From: Bugula neritina
Lineage: Eukaryota; Bryozoa; Gymnolaemata; Cheilostomatida; Bugulidae
Assembly (NCBI GenBank): GCA_964035545.1
Contig: OZ037767.1
Location: forward strand, 9,786,207 to 9,850,206
Direction of reading: 5' to 3'
DNA: 64,000 nt
A program made the position numbers and the translations under genes. This document shows positions 50,420 to 60,532 of this stretch, one piece after another (position 1 is the first letter of the stretch; each line of letters begins with the position of its first letter). Below the pieces are notes generated by a model. The model was given only the letters and a program-made list of their open reading frames with translations, did no database searches and had not been told where the DNA came from.

Positions 50420-50778
50420 CTTTTACAAGCATCACTGAACTTCTTATATTTACAATTGACTGTATAGTAAATAGCAGAGACTAACATGTGGTGTCTGTTA
50501 GTGTGAACAATATTTATAAACAGTCTTGTGTTTACATGTAATATTATCGTAGAGATAAGTCCTAAAAAAATTCAAAGAAAACTTTTGATGAAAACTGTTG
50601 GGTGCAGTTTTTGAAATGTTTATAATTTAATTATTCAATTGCTATATGTTAAATTCTAGTAACCATACAAAACTGAAGCGTAATGTAAACATTCAACATT
50701 AAATACAACTATTTACACATTGTATATATAAGTATCACAGAAAATTTTAATAATTCAGCCCTAATAAGAAGTCTATGT

Positions 50779-53700
50779 TCAAGTTTCTGTACTGAGATCT
50801 TCATCAGGGGCGCACAAATATTCTACGAAACTGGGGTGGATATTATCAGCATTTATCATAAACTGGAGAGATAAGAAGCCCCTCTCGTCTGTACGAATAG
50901 ACACTTTGTCGGCAGCAGGCAGCACCCTGGTAGACGGTTTCAACAAGGCTGTCTTGTACCTGCAAATTAATATAAAACAATTATAATTATTTCAAAAATG
51001 ATGATACAGCCCATGTTTGAAACTTAATAGCCATGTTATTGAATGGTAGCATGGATACAGACAGAAGGAGCATACTTTTAGACTTGAACAATGACCAACT
51101 CTGCAGTTGACACTAGTCCAAGTGATGCCAAATGGCACAGTTACTCCTACACCAACTTATGCAAATATAACATACTCTGATTACTTCACATTAGTTTGGC
51201 AATTCCAAACAAATTGATATCATATAAGCCATACAATGTGGATATATGCATTTTTAAATTAAGTGATGCAAGTTTGAGCAAAGTTCTGAGATGATTTCTA
51301 TCACAATTCATGATGCCATTGCAATCTCTACACATTATGCAGTAAGCCAAGAAAAGGTAACATTTGTATGTGTAGTTCCCTACTAATATTGAATAAAATT
51401 ATTTCATGTGTGACTTTGCGAGTCATATTTTTTTGACCGGCTAGAACTTATTTATTTAGATTAACAGATAGCGCAGGTAAAATAGTAGCTAACCTGTATG
51501 ATCTAGTCCGAGCACAATTGAAAGAATCAATATAGTTGGAGTCTTGAGATATTTGTGTGTAGTTGTCTCCACTTTCTGTATATGTGGTCATTCTATCCAA
51601 AAGAAATAACCATATAATATTTATAACATCACACAACGAGCACCTGTATGCAATTATAAATGTTATGGAAAGCAATATTGGTTAATCAGATGTGAATAAT
51701 TGGCAGAAATGTTCCTAATTGCATACAAAAAAACTTTAAAAGCTGCAACTGAATAAAAAATATTTAATGGCGCTGATAAAAGCTAGTTAGTGTGATACTA
51801 GACAGTGCAATCTTATGTCATGTTTGCAATTTACGATAAAATGTTGAACATTACAAGATTAAAAGCACAGCAATGCTATGGTTGACAACTCCAGACTGCC
51901 AAATAAAGTATACTGCTCTTAAACGAAGTTTATCTTTCGCAAAACTTGAATACCGTCCATTGGAATAATTAGAAATAAAGCAGCATGGCCTAAGTTCTAG
52001 CAAATATTTACATCACAGGAGAGTGCTACCCTTAAAACAATTACTCCAACTTTAAACCGTTTAAGCTAACCAAAAGTTTTAAATTGTACACCTACACAAT
52101 CTTTTGATAAATACCCAATACATAGTAGACTGAGTAAATGTGTCCCCATGCCCATTTTTATGTCAGCTAACGCCACCATTTCTTGTAACTAACTATTAAA
52201 GAATACCAGAACAATAACATGACTGAAGCTTATATCAACGGGGATGCATACCTAAAGAGAGGTTCATCTGGGGACATGAGAATCTCAATAATCTCACTCC
52301 GCCCATCTATCTCATTGAAACACTCCTTCAACCCCTCAGCTTTCATTATTATTTTATTCTCTACATTCAAACTGGTAAATTCAAAGTTCAACGCCATCTC
52401 AGCATCCATAGTTTTTATACTGCAATTTGTAACAATCCCACCTGCAATGAATTCGTGTTTATCAGACTAAACCAGGTGTAGAAAGCCATGTGATAGCAGA
52501 GTGACATGGAAGCAATGTCTAATATATCATTATACAGTTGGTACACATCACAAAGACACTTTAAATGGTTTTTCAGCTTTTAGAGTGAAGACAATTCCTT
52601 CATAAGAGGTAATGAACAATACATACATGGAAACAGGTTGGTAAGTGGCTGATAGCCTATTGTGACAAGCCCTTCCTAATTTCCCTTTAACCTGCTGCAG
52701 CTGTACATTCATGCTATACTGATGGTTTAACAACAAACTATATGGAGATAATAAGAGTTGGAGCAAAAAAACTCTGCACTCTAAGAAAAAGTTAACAATA
52801 GTCTCTATATTTGTGAAAAACATAGACTAGAAGAATATGGCTTAAGAACTAATCTTCAAATTAAGTTGAATATTGAGCAATTCTGAGGGGGCCCACTGTA
52901 TTTTATATTCTAGTTCTGTCCAAGGACTGATTAAAAAAATTCTACTGAGAATCGCTAGAAGCAGCACTGATTTGGGGGTGACTGAGTACAGTACTTTTAT
53001 ACACATTCATATGATCTGAACTCCAGACCCCTAACTCCAAACTGAAGACCCCCAAACCACTGCATTCAGTCACTGAGTCTAGTACAGTGAAGCCTCGGAT
53101 CCTAGTAATACAATCATACAAGTAGTCGCGTCTCGTACCTTCCTCAATGATGAGAACCAGGGGTTCTCCATATCCATCATAATACATCATCAGGGAGGGG
53201 GTCTTACTCTGCCCCGTAAGAGTGCTGCCAAATATACCCAAACACTCCATAAACACATTCAAGTTAATTTTAAACGAAACTTGTTCTTCTTTCAGTACGT
53301 AGCAGTAGAAGAGTTCTTTCTGGTAATACAAGTCAAATGTACAAGATTAGTAATAGTAATAGACATACAACATTAGTTGGGACGCAAACAGCATGAAATG
53401 GTTGCTTTTCGTATTTTGGACCTAACATTAACCATAAGCAGCACCCTTATTTTCATTGAAATTAAAAAGACTTATTCAGACATTGCATATTAAACTAAAC
53501 AGAGGTTTGTTCAACTCAATTCATGTTGGTTTTTATCTTCTACTTCTATTAGATGAATTGCTAAGGTGCAACAACTGTTGAAATAAGTTACATCATTTTC
53601 AAATTACAAAATCAATCTAATAAACTATTAACTAAAACGACTTGCTGGATTTTAACACAGACAGAAATTAGACTGATTTGCGTGAATTTTATGCAGTCAA

Positions 53701-55005
53701 CGGGCTTAACTCAAAATATTCCAAGCTGCATTCTTATTGGTTAGCAAATTAAAAGAGTATGACAGCATGCAGCGTGAACAGCAAAAAGAGGGAAGATAAC
53801 CCCACAACTCCACAGTGGTGTTCACAGTTTGAGATGTAGTATAAATGGACATAATACTATACAAGTTGAAGCAGGAGCTTCTAGTAGACTGAATGCTGTT
53901 GAGTGATTTTGTTTTTCATTTGTATTTTTATTCACATAAATCGCATCAATGAAACATTATTGATAATAATCTAACTAGTAAGATTTAACATAATTTCAAA
54001 ACCAAATAGTTTATAATTATCCAATTACTGAGTTTATACTCTCAGTGACCAGAATATTTTCTGTGCAACAGATAACTACCTCAGAGGTTGTTCCTCACAC
54101 ACAACATATGAGTAAATAAAACTAACCTGTAGGAAAACATTAGCTTGAAGGCATTGGTGGTTTTCTACAGTAAACTTTAATCCAAAATCCGTTGCATATA
54201 CCTGGCAAGGATAATTTAGTTACAAACTTTTGAACTAATAAAGTTTAAAAATTTAGAAAAATCATTTTACAACCACTTTAACAGAGAGCTTTAAAAAGTT
54301 CGGTGAACAAACATAGTATACTGGCAATCAACAAATGAACTAGAGAATGGTAAATCTGTGACTTTAGAAAATTTAAGGCTACAACCAAAATTCAAAGAAG
54401 AAACACTGATTTAAATTGAATTTCTAAATTTTCCGACCAATTTGATAGTTTGACAATGAAATATTGCTAGCCGTTTGGTTAAATAACTTAGGACACTGAT
54501 TAAATTGAGCTCCTAACTTAAACCCTGAATTTTATAGTTGAACATAAATTTTTACACATATATGATTGATACAAAAAAGTTAAATGATTACTTTAATGAT
54601 GAATAATTTGAAGTTAGGTGCAGTTTAACAAAATATTGACAGCCCTGAGTATTCTCATATTTAATTTGCAACTAGTAAGTCAAATAGGCATACTACTACC
54701 ACCTAGTAATTGACTTTAAACAACATATCAGATAGTTGCAGCAATAGATACATTACTAGCCTAATTTATTTACCTACAGCTCCGGTAGGAATAGCAATAT
54801 TTGTAATTCAAGACAATTATAAAGTGGTCAAGATTAGTAAACAGCCATCAGCAATATAACTAACAGTCATAACAAACTTAATAACTAGTTGTGTGTCATT
54901 TACCATGGCAGATTCTCTGAAGTGAATTGTTTTTAACATGGTAAGTATAACCCGAACATCATCAAGTTTAACATTGAGTAGATGCTTGTCTGTATTCACA
55001 TCCAT
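50779..55005 (-). CDS. RAD1: RAD1, 9-1-1 checkpoint clamp subunit (complete, 6 coding exons)
   Basis: Exons: 54904-55005, 54127-54201, 53139-53319, 52252-52441, 51494-51592, 50779-50959, giving 275 aa with all GT-AG junctions in phase. LKTIHFRESAM aligns with the RAD1 hallmark LKAIHFREHA, followed by GLKFTVEN...LQANVFLQ, FKINLNVFMECLGIFGS, YDGYGEPLVLIIEEGG, SDxxS-type MSPDEPLFR and the C-terminal SIRTDERGFLSLQFMI...VEYLCAPDED. RAD1 has a PCNA-like fold and joins RAD9 and HUS1 in the nuclear ring that is loaded at damaged DNA to activate ATR signalling. The first exon starts MDVNTDKHLLN, slightly shorter than human RAD1; an AG acceptor lies six bases before the ATG, so the 5' UTR is probably spliced. 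The gene converges on DPP3. Confidence 0.96.
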
Positions 55006-55239
55006 TATTTTCTAAAAGAAATATAGTTTTTATATTAATCATCACAACCATTTTGTATTTGCTCAATCACTTTTTCACTACTGCTATCTGCATTCACATT
55101 GTCTGCCTATATTTCATGACAAATTTTTCTGCTTCACTAAATTGTACCATTGAATTCAATCAATTATTCCTCTTTTCTCCTGCCTTGCATACATGGTTTA
55201 AGCCTCACTGCTCTCTGCCATAGAGAAAAGTATAAAATC

Positions 55240-55930
55240 AACTTGAACTTTATCTAGACATGGTTTGTGAGATAGGTAATGGTTGTTGTTGTTGCTTTCC
55301 AAAGCCTTTTGCTGTCAAGGGAAAATTTTCTGGTGATAGTGGATTCAAGGAATGTGAACTCCTTTATGGAGCATAGATGGCAGTAGTTCGATATGGTGAC
55401 TAGTAGCACCACTGTATATTGTCTTGTCTCTTTCAAGCTTATTCTTACCTCATCGATCTCCGTTCTGTCCTGTTTGGATAACGGCTTTTTCAAGCTTATG
55501 GTCAACTAAAAGTCATTGCAAGTTTGTGAAAGGTGGCCCATGAGATGTGACGGCAGCATCATCCGTAAGCCTCACGTCTCTTATGAACAATAAATGTACC
55601 TTTGTATTGGCTCTGTAACAAGCAAGTTGAAAAAGTTTGCTGTTAGCTTTGGTCTGTAGATACTTCAATAAGGCAAAAAATCCCAAACCATCTGAGTGTA
55701 AGACCATAGTCTAACTACATGTCACTCTGTAGGCTATGCTAAATGCCTTAGAAAGTTGCAATCGTATTCCTACTGCACCATTTTGTTTGCTTTGTTGCAG
55801 AAGGGTTTGATCATGTCTTGCAGTGCCGGAGAGCTTTCCCATCTTTGAAAGAATTTTGAAAACGTCATATCTGCCGACTATGTCAAATGAAACTGTATAG
55901 CTACAGTTACAGCGTCATTGATATTATACC
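55240..55930 (-). pseudogene. Degenerate LINE reverse-transcriptase relic
   Basis: Minus-strand frames read FDIVGRYDVFKILSKMG near 55.88 kb, then LFQLACYRANTKVHLLFIRD with TDDAAVTSH in place of the FADDAAV catalytic box. Next come MTISLKKPLSKQD and FTFLESTITRKFSLDSKRLW with AATTT-like threonine runs. This order (LRAKTKV, ADDAAV, LTISLKKT, YLGSTI, LSLD, KRIGKA) is typical of a widespread invertebrate non-LTR polymerase. Stops and frameshifts, and loss of the A in ADD, show it is inactive. Confidence 0.75.
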
Positions 55931-56446
55931 AACACTCATTACACAGTGTTTACAAATAGCATGTACAGCCATTGTTGCGACAAACACTAGCAGAGCCCAT
56001 TAACTATTAATTAGTTGACTCGAATGCAAAGCTTACAAGTAAAGAGTCTCAATATCAATGATTATTATAATACTCAAAGTCATGATCATAATCATAATGC
56101 CACCTAATCTAATAAAAACTGAAAGTCACTGAATAAAAGTGAAAAATACTATCAAATGATATTTCTCAAGACCACTGCAAATTCAATTCAATTGAAAAAG
56201 TATCTTAGTAATAATTATAATAGAAATGCAATGGAGAACCAGAATAAGAATGCTATGATAAAATTAATCACTCATCACTACCACTACCAGTGACCATTTT
56301 AGTTTTAGCTGTATTTTTAATGTTAAATTAGTAGTAATACTAATGCTAATAATAATGCTAGTTGATCACTTAAATTCTCAAAAGTAGCACTAACGGTAGT
56401 TCAGTTAAAGTTGAACTTAATAAGCTTATGTTAGTGATTAATGTTG

Positions 56447-58300
56447 AGTTCTCATCTCATCTCATCTAATTAATCTCACTCGGAGCGCTTTGGCTCCTTT
56501 ATCGAGATGCAGTGGTGTATGAACAATTGTTTAGATTATCAGTAGTAAGGAAGAAAACTATTTTGTCTACGAGATAAGAATATAGTTAATTATGCTTCGA
56601 TTCAAAGCTTAATAGCTAGCTACTGCCAGGAGAGAAAGAAAAAAAGAAAGAGAAAAAAAAAAAAAAAAAGTAAATAAATAAATAGATATACACCGCACAG
56701 CTTCAGATGATATAAAGCAGAGTCGGTGTTAAGTGCTTATAATCAGTTAGGCAAAGCAGCTAGAATCATTAGAAAAGTTTATGGATGCGATGTTTATATG
56801 AATGTTTGGCAGTTTTGGTATTGATATTGCCCTTAATAGCACCATGTCTGGTATTGTGAGACTCTGCAAAATGAAGGGAGAACCGGTCTTGGTCTATAGC
56901 GGCACTACCAGAAAGCATACGAAAGTACATTTTTTGGTCTGCATTGTCACGTCTTTGTGCAAGGCTATCCCAATTAGAATTTGTCATGAGCTCAGTTATA
57001 TGATTTCGTTTTCTCTTACAGAATGTCCACCTGAAGGCTTTTCTATTTATACCTTCTATGATGTTGATGTTTTTCAATTTAAATGGAGACCAGGTGTGGG
57101 TCGCAAATTCTAGTATAGGGCGACAGACTGTTTTATAAGCTATGGCTCTGGTTTTACTTTTAGCCTTTTTTAGACAGCGCATCAGCATGTGTAATAATTT
57201 ATTAGCTTTTGAGCAAATGTTTATTATATGTTGATCGAATGACAGTTTATTATCAATCGTGACACCAAGGTATAATACTTTGTCAACACATTGTAAGGGG
57301 TCATTATTCATGCTGTATTGAGACACTAGAGGATTTACAGTGGAGCGTTGAATTGTCATATGCTCACATTTATTTATATTGAACTTCATCTGAGAACTGT
57401 CTGCCCAAGTTATAAGATGGTCTAAGTCATTCTGAAATAAACTAGAATCAGCAGGTGTTGTGATTGGTTTGTACAACAAGGAATCATCTGCATATAGTTT
57501 AAGCTTGCTGTTGGCTACCGCAGAGTGCATGTCATTTATGTACACATTAAATAACAATGGTCCTAATACACTGCCTTGGGGCACTCCTGAGGTCACATGT
57601 CTAGTGGCCGATTTGACGTTGTTGACACAGACTGAAAGAAGACGGTTCTGAAGCCATGAAAAAATCCATTTGACAGTTTTATCAGCTATTCCGATATTTA
57701 GCAGTTTAACCTGTAGTTTATGGTGCGACACAACATCAAAGGCCTTTGAAAAATCCAAGACAGCGAGATCAACCGGTATCATTTCGTCAAAAAAATCTAT
57801 AAATTCACTCACTGTATTCAACAACTGAGTATCGCAGCCATGATTTGTCCTGAAACCATGTTGGTGTGGGTAAAACAGGTCATTTGATTCGAGGAAACAG
57901 TTGATATTATGTGATACGATATGCTCAAAGATTTTGGATATGATAGAAGTGAGTGATATTGGCCTGTAATTCAGCGGGTCTGTACGACTTCCTTTCTTGA
58001 AGATCGGTACAATGTTTGCTGTTTTCCAGTCTTGTGGTGTCTGAGATGTATCGTAAAAGTACTGAAAAACTTTTGTCAGGGGCTCATATATATAATGTGC
58101 AAGATATTTTAGAAGTGCAGGAGAAAGCTCATCTGGGCCAGCACCTTTTCGTGGATCGAGTTTGGTGAGCTGTGTTAAGACTCCCCGAGGATCAAATTGT
58201 ATAGGAGATGATATAGTTTGAGGTGGAATGCAGGGAGGGATATTACCATCATCAATAGAAAACACAGAAGCAAAGTTGTTGGTTTTACTGTTCGTTTTAC
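56447..58300 (-). mobile_element. 5'-truncated non-LTR retrotransposon (Jockey/CR1-like)
   Basis: The element runs on the minus strand from about 58,300, where recognisable protein begins, to a tail of ATGAG repeats at about 56,447-56,466. It includes an A/T-rich 3' UTR with a poly(T) run (56,641-56,669 on the opposite strand). The endonuclease domain is missing. The 5' break lies inside a TATTAC-type simple repeat, as expected from truncated target-primed reverse transcription. Confidence 0.7.
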
Positions 58301-58358
58301 TAATAGCAACATTAATAGTAAAATCAATACTATTAGTATTATAGTAATACTGTAGCAA
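56769..58358 (-). CDS. LINE reverse transcriptase ORF (529 codons, truncated)
   Basis: The frame is open from a chance ATG in simple-repeat DNA to a stop. The first 25 or so residues (QYYYNTNSIDFTIN...) are encoded by the flanking repeat, and homology starts near NNFASVFSIDDG. The reverse transcriptase blocks are all present: WKTANIVPIFKKG (111-123), NYRPISL (130-136), HGFR (167-170), block A LDFSKAFD (201-208), block B GVPQGSVLGP (258-267), block C YADD (289-292), then KFNINKCEHM and LYLGVTIDNKL. The thumb and C-terminal region follow. The catalytic aspartates are intact and no stop interrupts it, so insertion was recent, but without the endonuclease and 5' end it should not be autonomous. 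By family it copies RNA to DNA at the nicked target. Confidence 0.93.
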   Translation of the reverse strand: MLQYYYNTNSIDFTINVAISKTNSKTNNFASVFSIDDGNIPPCIPPQTISSPIQFDPRGVLTQLTKLDPRKGAGPDELSPALLKYLAHYIYEPLTKVFQYFYDTSQTPQDWKTANIVPIFKKGSRTDPLNYRPISLTSIISKIFEHIVSHNINCFLESNDLFYPHQHGFRTNHGCDTQLLNTVSEFIDFFDEMIPVDLAVLDFSKAFDVVSHHKLQVKLLNIGIADKTVKWIFSWLQNRLLSVCVNNVKSATRHVTSGVPQGSVLGPLLFNVYINDMHSAVANSKLKLYADDSLLYKPITTPADSSLFQNDLDHLITWADSSQMKFNINKCEHMTIQRSTVNPLVSQYSMNNDPLQCVDKVLYLGVTIDNKLSFDQHIINICSKANKLLHMLMRCLKKAKSKTRAIAYKTVCRPILEFATHTWSPFKLKNINIIEGINRKAFRWTFCKRKRNHITELMTNSNWDSLAQRRDNADQKMYFRMLSGSAAIDQDRFSLHFAESHNTRHGAIKGNINTKTAKHSYKHRIHKLF

Positions 58359-58620
58359 CTAGTGACTAAACTTTCAATAAAACTAAAAGTAAAAGTAAAT
58401 GTAGTACGGATACCTATACAGTTGCACTAATAGTAATACTAATACTTGTCTGAATTTAGGTTTAATTAACTTGTACTCTTCACTTAGTCCTGACACTTAC
58501 AGTTAGTGTTACTCTTACTCTTAGTGTTGCTCTTAACTTCAACTCTTTCAAAGTCTTGTTGTCACTTAACAAGCATGTTAGTAGTACTGTACATTAAAAT
58601 TTTACTTTTAGTCAGTAACG
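58310..58620. repeat. TATTAC/TTAGTG-type simple-repeat tract at the LINE 5' break
   Basis: Imperfect hexamer repeats (AGTATTACTATAATAC, ACTCTTACTCTTAGTG). The tract continues across the LINE junction into the chance N-terminus of the LINE frame. Confidence 0.75.
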
Positions 58621-58679
58621 CCTACTGTCACTGATGAGACATGAACATGAGTAGCACTAGCATCAGCATGACATTCACA

Positions 58680-58750
58680 TTATGATTATGATTATCATAA
58701 TCATTGTCATTATGATTATCATTATGATTATGATAATCATCATTTCATTG
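58680..58750. repeat. ATN palindromic simple repeat
   Basis: A run of ATTATGATTATCATAATCAT-type sequence, which is self-complementary at many offsets. Confidence 0.8.
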
Positions 58751-59329
58751 TGATTGTGGATAACATTAACATAAAAGTATAAAAACGCAAAATTATTATC
58801 ATTGACTATAGTCTATAGGCAAAGTGATAAGCACATGTGATACGATTATCATTAATGGTTAATGATTATGGGAACATTAAACTATTATAACACCTGAGTT
58901 TTAATTCAGTCATGGGGAATGCTTGCATAAATTTCATAAAATGAGGCACATGGGGGTATATGCAGCAGAGCCTATCATGTGTTGTTAGATTTGACTACTG
59001 TACAGCCATTGGCTCGAATAATAAAGTTTAAAGCGGAAGCACTTTACATTAAGTTAAAATTTGGGTAGAAAGAATATATTTAGGGAAATACCACTAAAAA
59101 GGTCAAAAGTATAGCGAGCAAAATGCTCATGCACTCGATAAAGGAATTTTTTTCCTCAGTCTTAATTAATAGATCATCATTGAATTAACAGAGTGATAGC
59201 ATGTTCTTATTGAATTTTATATAAATAGCTCAACCGGTTCATATAATTTATAAACAGTATTAGTAGAGCAACGTTGATTAAAGATATTTATAGTTAAACT
59301 TAAAGTTAATCTTAGACGGTTAAAGTTTA

Positions 59330-59575
59330 AACTAACTATTAGTATTACTATTAGACTAATTAGTATTACTATTACTATTAGTATTAGTATTACTATTAGA
59401 CATTAGTATTACTATTGGTATTAGTATTACTATCAAATAGTATAACTATAAGTATAATTATTACTCATACTTAGTCTTATAAGTTATAATATAGTTGTGC
59501 ATTGCTAATATAGTAATAACTATAGTCTAACTCTATAAGTATAAGTATTAGTATTACATTTACTATATGATGGTC
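59330..59575. repeat. (TATTAG/TATTAC)n tract
   Basis: Imperfect hexamer repeat resembling those at 190-330 and 58,310. There are no genes between about 58.4 and 60.1 kb other than these tracts and AT-rich sequence. Confidence 0.85.
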
Positions 59576-60147
59576 ATTATGATTATTGTTAATTCAATAA
59601 TTGTAATCATAATATTTATAATGAGCATAAAGCCAAAGGTTATCACAATAACAGTCACAATGTAAATTTAATTGGCTAATAGTAATTGTGTAACTATGCA
59701 CACACTTATTATACTGAAAAAAGTAGTCTAAATCTAAAAATAGAATCTAAGTCTGTTGTTCAGTTCAGAAATATTCACTTAGAGTTAGAGTTTTGTGGTT
59801 ATTTATATTGTCATTGTCTAAGATAGTTACACCATGTCATACTGATACTCTTTGGTATACTTTAACCAGATAATGATGATTTTAAATTAACTAGCGTATA
59901 TTTTACTATTTCAATTAGCCATAATGATTATTACAATGGGTAATGGCTTTTACTTAAATTATTATTATTATCACATTTACTGTATTGGTAATATAATTTA
60001 AAAAATAAGATTTTAATTTTTGAAATCATGAATCAACAGATAATGAAATTCAAATAATAGTAATTTGTATTAAATTCTTAATATGTGAATATAGTTAAGA
60101 TTATACTTGCAGGGATTTATTACTGCCACTTTGCAGGACAGATATAC

Positions 60148-60441
60148 TGTAATGGTTTTCAAGAATTATCCTCCCACTATTTTTACTTTTATTCGCATAA
60201 GTTTATTATTGGAGTGTCGAACGCCCGATTGTCCGACTGTTGGTCATTCGAAACTGCGACATTCCGAGCTTCGGCCGACGATCGGTCGAAGTTTCTAGAA
60301 CAAGCTTTTGTGCTACTATATAAAAAGGCGAGCTCGCAGTTGTAATTCAGCATACAGCTGGAGCTCATAGAGGATAGATCTAACTGTGCTTCAATAAGGA
60401 CTACTACACTTACACTTATACCTGCTTTTTTCTCTCTTACA
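60148..60441 (+). mobile_element. Solo LTR (294 bp) with core promoter
   Basis: The element begins TGTAA and ends TTACA, the inverted termini expected of an LTR. It is flanked by the 4-base duplication ATAC at 60144-60147 and 60442-60445. Inside are a GC-richer U3-like part, a heat-shock-element-like GAAGTTTCTAGAA (60288-60300), a TATA box TATATAAAAA (60317-60326) and an AATAAG polyadenylation-like site near 60,392. No internal retroelement region or second LTR is nearby. A 4-base duplication fits Gypsy-type elements. It ends 91 bases before the next gene's ATG. Confidence 0.78.
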
Positions 60442-60532
60442 ATACAGAGAGTTATGTTCTCTGCCTAATTTATTCTAACCCACAAAATTTACTACAATAC
60501 GATATGTGAAATATAAAATTTGTGTTTTGCAG

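Noticed and set aside
60085-60345. 86- and 63-codon frames at the LTR
   Set aside because: Two overlapping frames are open only through the LTR U3 region and have no start context or retroelement motif.
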